A DNA stretch of 26,289 bases from a virus. The notes beneath the pieces were generated by a model, which saw only the letters and a list, made by a program, of their open reading frames with translations, was not told the DNA's origin and did not search any database. Location: the IMG/VR virus record IMGVR_UViG_3300045538_000349, positions 1-26,289 of that record; one strand, given 5' to 3'. The position numbers and the translations under genes were made by a program. How positions within the stretch are numbered: the stretch's first letter is position 1; each line of letters begins with the position of its first letter. Shown here one piece after another: positions 1-8,434 of the stretch.

Positions 1-1124
1 TAGTTGAACCATTCATCACCAACACCCTTTGGTTGGTACTGGACAACCGCAAGACCTTGTTGCCAATTTTCTGCACCTTGCATTAATGGGCGGCCAAACT
101 CGTCTGCTCCGGATTTTGTTGATGGCACAGCGCCGTCGATTCTGCAGAGACAGCCTGGACTCGCTGCCATGATAGTTCTTGGACCGTGGTCAGTAATCCG
201 AGTCCTATAAGCGACCTCAACACGATGAATGTGTCCGTAGATAACAGACCTGTGGGCATCATTCAAATACTTTGTAGTCGTAGAGCCATTTGATGTAACC
301 CTGTCTCCGTGACGAATTATTAAATTTTCATTAAGGGCTAGAAAGGATTCCGGGTATCCAGATAGATACTCAACCCCAAATTCATCCATTCTGCAAAGAT
401 TTGGTACTGAAAGAACTGGCCAATTTTCTCGCAGTTCCTCATCTAGCCTTCCCCGTGTTAAGCCAAATGCCGCCTCTGCATTTGTTTGGATATAGCGAGC
501 GAGCCTTGCCTCATGGTTCCCAGCAATCCAGGTTATTTTGGCATTTGGTGCAGCACTTCTGACCTGTGCACACAAAAGCGTTGCCCTGTCTATCGTTGCT
601 TGAGTAAGTTGTTTAAAAGTCGGAGCAGTTAAAAACTTTCCAAATTCTGCAAAATCTAAATTATCTCCAAGCATCACAATACGGTCTGGTTTTATTTCTT
701 CAATAAGTTTTAAAGAAACAGATATAGCCGACTCGTCATGTATGGGTTCAAGTTCAGCATTTAACTCTAAAGATTTTTTGTAATAACCCATCTGCATGTC
801 TGGCAGAATTACCGCGGTTTCCCAGTCCTTTGATTTGCGTAATTTGGTTTTGTTTTTTGGTATTGAATATTTTGGCCCTTGCTGAACAACTGGCCACTCC
901 GGACCACTGTCCCACTTCGGACTCAGTATAAGACTTGCGCCTTTCAGGTCGTGAATTATTGCTTCGCCAGATTCATCTTTTGTAACGGTCTGCCATTTGC
1001 CAACCTTCATTGACCTAACAGAACCAACCTCATTGGGCTTTATGTTGTGCTCTTTTAGTAATCTAGCGACTGCTTCTATTGCTACCTTTTCATTAACTTT
1101 TTCAAAATCATCGGACACTGGCAT
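1..1124 (-). CDS. Calcineurin-like metallophosphoesterase, 3' end outside the window
   Basis: The frame is open from an ATG at 1124 to the window edge (374 codons seen, no stop), so the C-terminus is missing. The metallophosphoesterase motifs appear in order: PDMQMG (Asp109, with Gln where many members have His), LGDNLD (Asp154), AGNHEAR (His204) and YGHIHR (His298 and His300). These residues hold a two-metal centre that hydrolyses phosphate esters or nucleic acid. Residues 1-100 form an extra N-terminal region of unknown role. A GAGGG-like ribosome site lies about 12 bases upstream, and the gene starts 2 bases after the small gene before it, so the two are probably co-transcribed. Substrate cannot be told from sequence: a DNA nuclease of Mre11/SbcD type, a nucleotidase or a protein phosphatase are all possible. 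Confidence 0.85.
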   Translation of the reverse strand, partial: MPVSDDFEKVNEKVAIEAVARLLKEHNIKPNEVGSVRSMKVGKWQTVTKDESGEAIIHDLKGASLILSPKWDSGPEWPVVQQGPKYSIPKNKTKLRKSKDWETAVILPDMQMGYYKKSLELNAELEPIHDESAISVSLKLIEEIKPDRIVMLGDNLDFAEFGKFLTAPTFKQLTQATIDRATLLCAQVRSAAPNAKITWIAGNHEARLARYIQTNAEAAFGLTRGRLDEELRENWPVLSVPNLCRMDEFGVEYLSGYPESFLALNENLIIRHGDRVTSNGSTTTKYLNDAHRSVIYGHIHRVEVAYRTRITDHGPRTIMAASPGCLCRIDGAVPSTKSGADEFGRPLMQGAENWQQGLAVVQYQPKGVGDEWFN

Positions 1125-1126
1125 GA

Positions 1127-1384
1127 TTATTTTTTTCCCTCTATGGCGGCTGTTGATACTAGTTTTACCCCGTTTGTTTTTCTCCACTTATTAATTGCCC
1201 ATACCCCGCAACCAACATTATTGTCTCCCAATACACGCTCAATTGTTCTGGTTGATATAGACGGGTCTAACAAAGCCTTGCGCAGACTTTCGGCGTCTTT
1301 TTTGTCTAAAGTCTTAAGGACAACATCAACTTTAGAAAGTTGGTGTTGTTTGGGGTCCGATTTGCACTGCTCGTATATGTCCAT
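1127..1384 (-). CDS. Small basic protein, possible helix-turn-helix
   Basis: An 85-residue protein that I do not recognise by family. It is rich in Lys and Arg. The central part (about residues 30-65, with SLRKALLDPSISTRTIERVL followed by a turn and then VWAINKWRKT) reads like two or three helices of a small DNA-binding fold, in which WAINKWRK could be a recognition helix. The start is supported by GGAGG seven bases before the ATG. It sits directly upstream of the metallophosphoesterase with a 2-base gap, so they likely act together or at least share a transcript. A role in DNA binding is inference. Confidence 0.7.
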   Translation of the reverse strand: MDIYEQCKSDPKQHQLSKVDVVLKTLDKKDAESLRKALLDPSISTRTIERVLGDNNVGCGVWAINKWRKTNGVKLVSTAAIEGKK

Positions 1385-1433
1385 GGTCCTCCGCTTTGGT
1401 TCCGCGTATGGACAAATCTAGCACATAGTTGGT

Positions 1434-1472
1434 GCCTGATTGGGGACCTGCTTGACGCCAATCAGGCGTCAA
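1434..1472. repeat. Two overlapping, mutually exclusive inverted repeats
   Basis: GCCTGATTGG (1434-1443) is repeated as CCAATCAGGC (1458-1467), a perfect 10-bp stem with a 14-base loop. Overlapping it, TTGACGCC (1452-1459) and GGCGTCAA (1465-1472) form a perfect 8-bp stem with a 5-base loop. Because they share bases, only one can form at a time. The element lies in the only sizeable gap of the left-end module, between the acidic head protein and the small basic protein. No U-run follows on either strand, so a plain intrinsic terminator is unlikely. An attenuator, RNA processing site or protein operator would fit. Confidence 0.55.
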
Positions 1473-1479
1473 TGAGTTG

Positions 1480-2535
1480 TTAGTTGCTAATATCTTTTAA
1501 AAGGTTATGGAATTCTTTAAGGTCATCGAATGTCAGTTCGCCCTTTAATTCAATTGTCGAAGTTTCTTCGGCAACAACTTCTTCAATGACGGTCTCTAGT
1601 TTTTCCTCAAGCGCTTCAACAACCAATTCCTCGGTCTTAACTTCTTCGATAGGCTCTTCGGTCTTAAGCTCTTCAGTCGCTGGCTCTTGTGTCGTGGCAA
1701 CTTCTTGCTCCAACTTCACCTCATCGACAACAACCTCCGCAATGACGGTGTCATCGACAACTACTTCCGATTTTTCTTCGGTGTCAAATTCAGCAAGACG
1801 TTCGAGAATCACTGAGTTAGCTTTAATGAGTTCCTCAACTTGTGCGCGGAACTCTTTGTCGATACTCTTCATTGCTGGCTCCTCATCATCGTCCCCGTAA
1901 TTGTAGTCATCTTCTTCAGTCCCAGTGGGCAAGGCTTCCTCTACCGTCAAACCGTCCCCTCGGGCGACCACGGTTACGTTGGTTGCGTGCCAACCCTCGT
2001 GCTCTCCCTTTTCGTCCTCGTCGGCGTCGCTACCGTCATAATCTTCAGGCTTTTCGGTCATATTTGGGTTGTGCCAAACTCGGATAACGTAAGCCGGATT
2101 GTCTTCAGAACCCTCAATTTCAAGGCCTTGCGGCTCACCTCTGGCCATACCCTTGGTTACAACCTCGACAATATCGCCATAAAACTTGCCCTTCGAGGTA
2201 CCCCAGGAGACAATTGCCCCCCCTTCAATCATCTCATCTGCTTTTTCCGTGACCACAAATGTTCGTAGTTTTGCTTCGGCATATTCAATCTCATAAAACT
2301 CACCGGTTCGTTCCCCGACTTCGTCAACTTCTTCGACAAGTGCAATATCGTCATTTATATCAATAACGATTCCCTTAATTTCCTGTTCTTCCTCAAACCA
2401 AGAGATATTACTTTCGACGTCAATACTGCTGTTCATATCTTGAAGTCCTTCTTCGATTGGCTCGAGTATTTGCGTAAGCATGGTTCCACTATTTGCGCCA
2501 GAGTTTTTTAATTCGTTGTTAGCAATTCTACTCAT
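1480..2535 (-). CDS. Acidic head-module protein with Tudor-like domain, possible scaffold
   Basis: About 351 residues from the ATG at 2535, which overlaps the protease stop codon by 8 bases (ATGAGTAG) and has AAAGG upstream; a start at 2574 is possible but less well placed. The middle part (IVSWGTSKGKFYGDIVEVV, then EDNPAYVIRVW and WHATNVTVV) matches the small beta-barrel seen in DUF2945/HVA1-type proteins and in some phage prohead proteases. The final 120 residues are low complexity, built of repeated VEEV, TEEL and KTEE blocks, strongly acidic and probably helical or coiled-coil, ending in FDDLKEFHNLLKDISN. Position right after the protease, acidity and a helical tail are what one expects of a scaffolding or capsid-assembly protein. 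This is inference; no scaffold family is recognised. Confidence 0.8.
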   Translation of the reverse strand: MSRIANNELKNSGANSGTMLTQILEPIEEGLQDMNSSIDVESNISWFEEEQEIKGIVIDINDDIALVEEVDEVGERTGEFYEIEYAEAKLRTFVVTEKADEMIEGGAIVSWGTSKGKFYGDIVEVVTKGMARGEPQGLEIEGSEDNPAYVIRVWHNPNMTEKPEDYDGSDADEDEKGEHEGWHATNVTVVARGDGLTVEEALPTGTEEDDYNYGDDDEEPAMKSIDKEFRAQVEELIKANSVILERLAEFDTEEKSEVVVDDTVIAEVVVDEVKLEQEVATTQEPATEELKTEEPIEEVKTEELVVEALEEKLETVIEEVVAEETSTIELKGELTFDDLKEFHNLLKDISN

Positions 2536-4852
2536 TGATATCTGCCTTTGTAAGCGGCTGTTTGAGAAAGCCATTCTTAATCATAAGACTATCCACATCA
2601 TTGTCAGACTTAAGAGAAGGTACTTCAAAACCACCGTCCCGGTAATGTTTAGCAAGATGATTATAAACTGCTTTTCTATCGGCCCCACGCAAAACAGTTC
2701 CGCCGCGAGCTCCGTTCAATACTGACATTTGGATTCTTAACTCCCCCATCGCCGCGGCGCCTGCCTGTCCGTCCTTTGAGATGTGGTGGTGAATGAACGT
2801 GTAGTGAGTTTTACGCGTTCCATCAGTATTTGGTAACTGATACGCAAAAATGTTTTTGTAGTAAGATGGTTTTTCTGGCGAACGAACAGCAAGAATTGCA
2901 CTTCTGTTAATAGGCGTATCGTCTCTTACTGCCGTTGAGTGACTACGGATTGGTCCACCGGCTTTTGATTCAATTGCTTCCCAGTCGGCTCCCTCTTCGC
3001 TTTCTTCCCACTCAGTGATTGCTTCGGCGTAAGACTTGGTCCCGTCCAACTGAACGACGCCATCAGGTATTACGGCGAACCTGCATTTGCCTTCCTCTTG
3101 CACTGTTTGTTTGATGATAGAGCAGACCCCATCACCCTTGTACAGGGTGCAGTTTGAGCACTTGACCCCAATGTCTTTCACATCATTTTCTGCTGGAGAA
3201 TCATATGCAGCGTAAATTCCACTACCGTCTTCATCGAATTTTCCGTAGACAGTTGCAATCTGTAGAAGAGATTCGTGCAGCGCCGCTTCTTCTGCAGAAA
3301 GAAGAAATCTGTGTCCGATATGTTTTTGCTCAAGAGTCTCAAATTCTGCTTTTTCTGCTGCGTAAAGAGCAGACATGTGGCGTCGTGCTTCGGCCAAGGT
3401 CTCATGGCAACCGCCCGGGACTGGACTGTCTTCACCCTCTTTCACAACTGCGTATCCGCTACAACCAGACATGTTGCTAGAGATGCGATACGGCTTACCT
3501 TCGGCTGGGCGACGACGACGAGGGCGACGACCAACAACGCCTGGACGATACGGCGTACCAAAGGAACCAGGGTTTCCTTCTGGCATATCGGTATAAACAT
3601 CTTTGCGGCTGCTCAGTGGATGCTCGGATGGAAGAAGGTCGGTATCGTATGCCGCGCGACGAAAGCGTCCTGTTCGGAGAGCAAACAAAAGACCGTTGAC
3701 TCTTGCCATCGCCCATTGTTCGGGTGATGAAACATTCGGACGCACCGAACTTGGATTTGTGCGATAAGCCCCGACCCCTCGTCGATAGCAAGCAGCAAGC
3801 ATTGAGTAAGTGGCTCGCTTTCCTGCGGAATCTCCGTACTTCTCGTTATGGTCTGCAACTTTTTTACGCAATGCTTTTTCTACACGAGCAGACATCGCAG
3901 GTGCTTTTTCTTCAAGATTTTTGATGTTTGTATTTTTTTCGTCTCGACGATTCATTGCCTCAACGAGTTTTGTAGACCATGTTCTTCCAGCATCTCCACC
4001 CCAAAGTTTCCATGCGATAAGACCAGCGCCCGGATAACCATCAGCACCGGGTCGACTATTTGCAGGGGTACCAAGGTCTACTTCGTGACGCGGAAAATAC
4101 TTTGCGATATGTCGTACTTTGCGTGGCGCAGCAATATTGTTGTTAGTTAAATAATTGGCAGTGTTTTTGCCGACCGATGTCCCACCGCGATTATATTCGC
4201 GAGACCACTTTAAGCCAATTTCTGCTTGCTTTTTGACCCCGTCTGGAATTGAAAAATTTAAATCGGAATAATCTCCAGCCTTTGATTCGTTGAAATCATC
4301 GAACTCGTCATAAAGTTCTTCTTCGTTTGTTTCGATATCAACATCATCTTTTACGCTAAGCGTACGGGTGCTTGGCGCTGCTCCAAAAATAACTGGTGAA
4401 TATTCATAAAGTTCAAGTGCTTTAATAAAGCGAACACCCGTCTTTTCGTCTGTTATTGACTTACCCTCTGGTACTGAGTAACCAATTGACCACTCTTGTT
4501 CGTCTGCAAAAAACTGAACATCGTAGAAAGCATCGCGACCACGTGTCGTATTTAGATTGAATTGCATTTTGACAAGAAGCGCTCCAGCGTTTTGTACGCG
4601 AAGGTCTGCTGGCAATCTTTCGTCGTTTGGCAGCAACTCCTCAACTTTAAGGGTCTTGGCTACGGGAATATTTGTATCGTGAGACCAAACCCCTTTAGGG
4701 TTTCGCTTACGAAGGGTGTTTTTGTATGCGCCGGGTTCAATAACGTCGTTGACCGAGTCCACGATATTTGTTACAGAAACAATTGCTTCAACTATCCCGT
4801 CTGCACTACTGAGGGCGTTGACCGCTGAAACAGGAACATTCTTTCGGTCCAT
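2528..4852 (-). CDS. Prohead (HK97-type, U35) protease in a 774-residue multidomain protein
   Basis: Start chosen at ATG 4852 because AGGAGG lies four bases upstream; the longer frame begins at a TTG. Residues 1-170 are a capsid maturation protease: His58 in VWSHD and Ser122 in EWSIGYS are the likely catalytic pair, and EYSPVIFGA ends the fold. Further segments follow: about 198-300 (IPDGVKKQAEIGLKW, GGTSVG, YFPRHEVD, AWKLWGGDAGRTW), a domain common in large phage proteins; 320-415 (ARVNGLLFALRTGRF, YDTDLLPSEHPLSS); 455-500 (SGCSGYAVVKEG); a four-cysteine segment (Cys565, 568, 577, 590) that could bind zinc or iron-sulfur; and 650-750 ending with DRKAVYNHLAKHYRDGGFEV. HK97 protease has about 225 residues, so this protein is more than three times larger. 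It follows the portal by 64 bases and overlaps the next gene. Confidence 0.9.
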   Translation of the reverse strand: MDRKNVPVSAVNALSSADGIVEAIVSVTNIVDSVNDVIEPGAYKNTLRKRNPKGVWSHDTNIPVAKTLKVEELLPNDERLPADLRVQNAGALLVKMQFNLNTTRGRDAFYDVQFFADEQEWSIGYSVPEGKSITDEKTGVRFIKALELYEYSPVIFGAAPSTRTLSVKDDVDIETNEEELYDEFDDFNESKAGDYSDLNFSIPDGVKKQAEIGLKWSREYNRGGTSVGKNTANYLTNNNIAAPRKVRHIAKYFPRHEVDLGTPANSRPGADGYPGAGLIAWKLWGGDAGRTWSTKLVEAMNRRDEKNTNIKNLEEKAPAMSARVEKALRKKVADHNEKYGDSAGKRATYSMLAACYRRGVGAYRTNPSSVRPNVSSPEQWAMARVNGLLFALRTGRFRRAAYDTDLLPSEHPLSSRKDVYTDMPEGNPGSFGTPYRPGVVGRRPRRRRPAEGKPYRISSNMSGCSGYAVVKEGEDSPVPGGCHETLAEARRHMSALYAAEKAEFETLEQKHIGHRFLLSAEEAALHESLLQIATVYGKFDEDGSGIYAAYDSPAENDVKDIGVKCSNCTLYKGDGVCSIIKQTVQEEGKCRFAVIPDGVVQLDGTKSYAEAITEWEESEEGADWEAIESKAGGPIRSHSTAVRDDTPINRSAILAVRSPEKPSYYKNIFAYQLPNTDGTRKTHYTFIHHHISKDGQAGAAAMGELRIQMSVLNGARGGTVLRGADRKAVYNHLAKHYRDGGFEVPSLKSDNDVDSLMIKNGFLKQPLTKADINE

Positions 4853-4916
4853 CTGGCCTCCTAGGCACAACCTAACACTATGCGAGCGTCCAGACTAACT
4901 TAACTAGGCGTATAGG

Positions 4917-7079
4917 TTAAGCAAACGATAATGTACATCGACAATTAATGACCGAGGTTCCGTCGCCCTCAAAGTCTCCGGGAAAACGAACTGATTTTCC
5001 TTCGACGTTAAAGTTTTCGTCAATCCCAATAGTCGCGTTTGAGACATGAAGGTGTTCGGTTCGGCCATCTTCGCCGGCTGCGTGAACCCAGGTCTTTTTA
5101 GTGAATCCCAGTTGCCGTGCGGCCCACAGCAATCCAGCATTAAATGCGCCAGATACTTCCGTTTTGACAATGGTCTTTATTCTTTTGGTAAAAGAGTCAC
5201 CCATCCACTTTTGTAGTTCGGAGACAAAAGACGCGTGTGGACGCCCTTTATAGGCCTCAAGCATCTTTTGTAAATTGATATTTGTCGTGGTGTTTACAAG
5301 CAACAGGTTACTAATCCTGTCTTGTATAAGCTCCTGAATCTGCTTACCTTCCATATCTAGGGTGTCAAAGCGGCTCTCAGCAACATCAATCGCGCCGTCA
5401 AGGAATACTGCAGAAATCCAAGTGTTGCCATCTGTTTTGAGTTGTCGATTCCAAACATCGATATCAAAGAAATCTTCTACGGCAACTTCCTCCGATGAGT
5501 CCCAGCGCTCTTTGAGTTTCTTTGAGTTGGCTTTTTCCATAACCACACGCTGTTGTCGTTTAAAAAATGAAGCCACCTGCAATGTCACACTTGCCTCAAG
5601 TCGGTCTAGCTGTCTAGACCTTCTTTGTGTGTTGCTTGAATCTTTTATATCGTCTCCCATTGGGTGAGCCAGTGGCACCATCGTTGGCTCATACACCGGC
5701 CTTGGTGATGGGTCATTTGTACTGTCTGTCATGTCGTTTCTAGGAGAGGTTGGGGTGTTCCCAGAAGACGGTACGGGTTTGTCTGGCTCATCATCCGGGC
5801 GCCTGCCAGGACGTTGATTTGGATTGACTCGGTCTCCAATTTGAAGTCCGCTTCCATCCGTTGACATAACCACTGGTGAAAGATTTGTCGGAACAAGAAG
5901 GTCGTTAATACCTACACCCTCGCGCCCTGTTAGTCCTCGGTACTCGTCGATACTAATTGCACCCTGCTTCAATTCTTCAAGATGAAAGCGCGAACGCTCC
6001 CTTTCGTCGCGTGAAAGAATCGCAACGGTAGATAGGTCATAAGCAAAGTAGGTTGTGTTGTCGTCGTCTAAAATGTCAAACGCTCGCTCCAGCAACGTTA
6101 AGTGCGGCAACATTGTCTCTCGCCAGAACACTTCTAGTTCAACATCGGCGTTTGCAAATGTACGTCCAGACGCATTGCCAATCACTGATTCTGGGACTCC
6201 AAAAGAAAGAAGAATTTCTTGCTTGTTTAGTTCCCGCGCTTCCGTGTACTGAGCATCTCGCTGGTTTACGGAAGTGTCAATAAACTCCGCGTCTTCTGCC
6301 GAAAGAATAGTGATTCGTCCGGCGCCGCCGATATTTGAACCGGTGCTTCCACGGAAACGCCTCGCTATTTCTTCGCTTTGCTCTTCTTCCATGTCCCCTT
6401 TGATAATCAGCATTCCGCCAGGTCGACCATCGTTAATAACAAAGTTTCGATTGTAAACGCGCGAATAGTAATCAAACTCAATGGCGAGACCAGCAGACTC
6501 AAGTGGGGTCTGACCTTTGTATGGGTCAACTGGATGTGGGACACGAATCCACATCATGTTTTGAGGGTCAATAATTTTTTTGGGGGTGTTTGGATATTCA
6601 ACCGAATAACCAGAAACAAAATTTACTGGGTCTGGAATTGGGAATACATGTTGAGGTTGATGCAAAAACAACGAGACCACATCGCCCAGTCGGTTACGTG
6701 TAAGTTCTACGTACGCGCCTTTTCTGGAAAGGAGGAGTTGCGACGAGAGCATAAATCTAAAGGAAAAAGCGTCAATATTTTTGTTTGGTTTCCTGTTGAG
6801 TAGTTCAAGTATTGGGGCGTCATATTTCATGGCTCCAACTCGCCAATCACCGACTCGTTGCCCTACTGGTAATGACGCCGCGTTAGAGGCGATTGCGTAA
6901 ACGGCTTTATAAACCCAGACAACCCTGTCTAATGCTTGATTAATTCCGCGCTCTACATCCCAGCCATCCTTATATGGTTCCCCAGGCCGACTGTAGCCAG
7001 TCGTGGCGTAACGTTTTTTTTCAGTCAGATTAGTGAAGCCATCTCCGGTGGCTTGAGTGAAGCTTCTAAGGTAGGCCAT
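4917..7079 (-). CDS. Portal protein fused to a MuF-type head morphogenesis domain
   Basis: 720 residues. Residues 1 to about 430 are an HK97-family portal: the N-terminal NQALDRVVWVYKAVYAIASN, the LLLSRKGAYVEL segment, NRNFVINDGRPGGMLIIKG and the SFGVPESVIGN region are typical. Portals form the dodecameric channel at one capsid vertex, dock terminase and later carry the tail. A Pro/Asp-rich linker follows (about 430-480), then a helical region and a C-terminal Mu gpF-like domain with KTEVSGAFNAG, a conserved HLHVSN His block, FPGDF and the closing INCRCTLSF. In many phages these are two adjacent genes; here they are one frame without a break. The start lies 2 bases after the small membrane protein stop. 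Confidence 0.93.
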   Translation of the reverse strand: MAYLRSFTQATGDGFTNLTEKKRYATTGYSRPGEPYKDGWDVERGINQALDRVVWVYKAVYAIASNAASLPVGQRVGDWRVGAMKYDAPILELLNRKPNKNIDAFSFRFMLSSQLLLSRKGAYVELTRNRLGDVVSLFLHQPQHVFPIPDPVNFVSGYSVEYPNTPKKIIDPQNMMWIRVPHPVDPYKGQTPLESAGLAIEFDYYSRVYNRNFVINDGRPGGMLIIKGDMEEEQSEEIARRFRGSTGSNIGGAGRITILSAEDAEFIDTSVNQRDAQYTEARELNKQEILLSFGVPESVIGNASGRTFANADVELEVFWRETMLPHLTLLERAFDILDDDNTTYFAYDLSTVAILSRDERERSRFHLEELKQGAISIDEYRGLTGREGVGINDLLVPTNLSPVVMSTDGSGLQIGDRVNPNQRPGRRPDDEPDKPVPSSGNTPTSPRNDMTDSTNDPSPRPVYEPTMVPLAHPMGDDIKDSSNTQRRSRQLDRLEASVTLQVASFFKRQQRVVMEKANSKKLKERWDSSEEVAVEDFFDIDVWNRQLKTDGNTWISAVFLDGAIDVAESRFDTLDMEGKQIQELIQDRISNLLLVNTTTNINLQKMLEAYKGRPHASFVSELQKWMGDSFTKRIKTIVKTEVSGAFNAGLLWAARQLGFTKKTWVHAAGEDGRTEHLHVSNATIGIDENFNVEGKSVRFPGDFEGDGTSVINCRCTLSFA

Positions 7080-7081
7080 AA

Positions 7082-7309
7082 CTACTCGCTCTGCTCATAG
7101 CCGAGAAGAAGGCTTATTGCCACGAGGTTCAATCCAACCGCTAAAAACCCAAGGGCGGAATCAACTAAAAACCCGGCGGTGGAAATACATACTGCGCCAG
7201 AAACAATCGCCGACGCAGCAATGCGTTCCCTTTGCGTATTAATCAACAATTTGCTGGCAAAATATACTGCGAGCGCTAAAAAACCAGCAATTACTGCTCC
7301 TGTAATCAT
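7082..7309 (-). CDS. Small membrane protein of the head operon
   Basis: 75 residues, almost entirely hydrophobic: TM1 at about residues 3-23, a short polar turn with NTQRERIA, TM2 at about 30-50 and a further hydrophobic stretch at 52-69, ending in YEQSE. The start is supported by AAGGAAATTAA before the ATG. It ends 2 bases before the portal start, so it is translated from the same message. Family not recognised. A holin-like or virion-membrane role is possible, but nothing in the sequence decides it. Confidence 0.75.
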   Translation of the reverse strand: MITGAVIAGFLALAVYFASKLLINTQRERIAASAIVSGAVCISTAGFLVDSALGFLAVGLNLVAISLLLGYEQSE

Positions 7310-7362
7310 TTAATTTCCTTTGATGCTCAGACAGAAAAAATCGACCATATACAAAACTACAC

Positions 7363-7406
7363 CAATGGTAGCGCTCACGTAGCTTAAGGTGTTTGCGCCA
7401 CCATTG
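7363..7406 (-). terminator. Hairpin downstream of ssb, possible terminator
   Basis: CAATGGT-A-GCGC (7363-7374) faces GCGC-C-ACCATTG (7395-7406). In a plus-strand transcript the middle position is an A-C mismatch, but in a minus-strand transcript it is a G-U pair, giving an unbroken 12-bp helix with a 20-base loop. That asymmetry points to function in the minus-strand RNA that comes from ssb. The following bases (TGTAGTTTTG) are only weakly U-rich, so it may be a weak terminator or a processing or stability element before the head operon. Confidence 0.4.
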
Positions 7407-7420
7407 ATGAGATGGCTTGG

Positions 7421-7843
7421 CTAGAAAGCTTCTTCGTCCCAATTATTGGAGTTTTTGGAAGTTGCTGTTGATTTCTGTTGTTGAGCAGCTGACAAGGTCT
7501 TAGTGATTGAACCGACCTTGGCCTTGCGTAGGGATGGACCGATATCATCGGCAACCAAGACAACCTTGGACTGCTTTTGACCTTCTTTTTCCCAGCTCTG
7601 CTGTTCTAGGCGGCCAGAGACTATTACGCGCGAGCCTTTTGAAAGACTTGATGCCACGTTGTCCGCTAGTTCGCCCCATGCATTGACGTCAAAAAAAGAG
7701 GTTTCCTCTTCCCATTCGTCTTGCTTGTTTTTCCAACGACGGTTGACCGCGACGCCAACCCTTAGAACACTGCTTCCTGTCTTTGTGGTTTTTAATTCGG
7801 GGTCTGCAGTGAGATTCCCTACCACCGTTACTTGTGCTGTCAT
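7421..7843 (-). CDS. ssb: Single-stranded DNA-binding protein
   Basis: 140 residues. The OB-fold is typical of bacterial SSB: VTVVGNLTADPELK at the start, VAVNRRWKN, then ETSFFDVNAWGELADNVA, KGSRVIVSGRLEQQSW and VVLVADDIGPSL. Residues 108-135 are a disordered Gln/Ser/Asn-rich linker, and the chain ends in WDEEAF, an acidic tip of the kind SSBs use to recruit repair and replication partners. It coats single-stranded DNA as a tetramer during replication and recombination. A good AGGAGA site precedes the ATG. It follows the Nmad1 and nuclease genes after a 30-base gap. Length is slightly shorter than in host SSBs, as usual for phages. Confidence 0.95.
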   Translation of the reverse strand: MTAQVTVVGNLTADPELKTTKTGSSVLRVGVAVNRRWKNKQDEWEEETSFFDVNAWGELADNVASSLSKGSRVIVSGRLEQQSWEKEGQKQSKVVLVADDIGPSLRKAKVGSITKTLSAAQQQKSTATSKNSNNWDEEAF

Positions 7844-7873
7844 GTATTTCTCCTATGTACCTGATGTTTGTTG

Positions 7874-8434
7874 TTAAATGGCATCCAGTTCAAGCATGAA
7901 CCAACCATTGAGCCACATAATTGCTATTACTGAATATCCGCAGATATCAAGCCATGTGTCATTGAGTGGTTCAAACAAGACAGGACCATCATGCTTTTGA
8001 ATGTTCTTTAGTCTCTCTAATTTGTCGTTTAGACGAATTACGAGCCCTGGAACCCCAAAGCGTGAAATATTGCCATGTCCATACATCCGCTGTTTACCGA
8101 TAACGGTTTTCAACAGATGCATTCCCGCCTCATCGACGGAAACCTTTGTTTCGTTTGCGTAGCCGATAAGACCGCTCCACGCAATTGCTGTCCACATAAA
8201 ATGAATACTTTGTTCGTCCTGCGGTGTTTTATTTTGAAAAACTTGCTCGACGACATTCTCAAATGTCTCAAGAATAAATTCTTGTCGTTTTTCGGTTGAC
8301 GTAAACCCAATCACGTCAGTTTTGCCCGAAAATGCTTTCACTACACTATTCATCTTTGCATTTAACATCATTTCTGAAATAACAATCTCGGCCGCTTCAT
8401 TCCATGTTTGTGGGATGTTTTTAGTAATTGTCAT
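7874..8434 (-). CDS. DUF1599 / nucleotide modification-associated domain 1 protein
   Basis: About 186 residues from ATG 8434, which shares ATGA with the upstream stop; the longer frame to 8494 would overlap the neighbour by 64 bases. The C-terminal half carries the DUF1599 (Nmad1) signature: QRMYGHGNISRFG, GLVIRLNDKLERLKN, then EPLNDTWLDICGYSVIA. The family is known from phage loci linked to modified bases or nucleotide metabolism and resembles all-alpha NTP pyrophosphatase-like folds; the exact reaction is not established. It is translationally coupled to the Cas4-like nuclease and precedes ssb, which puts it in a DNA-metabolism operon. The first 60 residues are not recognised. Confidence 0.82.
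   Translation of the reverse strand: MTITKNIPQTWNEAAEIVISEMMLNAKMNSVVKAFSGKTDVIGFTSTEKRQEFILETFENVVEQVFQNKTPQDEQSIHFMWTAIAWSGLIGYANETKVSVDEAGMHLLKTVIGKQRMYGHGNISRFGVPGLVIRLNDKLERLKNIQKHDGPVLFEPLNDTWLDICGYSVIAIMWLNGWFMLELDAI

Noticed and set aside
1484-1900. 138-codon plus-strand frame very rich in Ser
   Set aside because: It is the antisense image of the Glu/Val/Thr repeats of the acidic head protein; composition and lack of a start site show it is not a gene.
3275-3727. 150-codon plus-strand frame opposite the prohead protease
   Set aside because: The minus-strand protein has clear domains across the whole stretch; the opposite frame has no motif, no ribosome site and no room in the operon.
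7239-7442. 67-codon minus-strand frame between ssb and the small membrane protein
   Set aside because: It overlaps both real genes in another frame, has no ribosome site and covers the hairpin; no credible protein.
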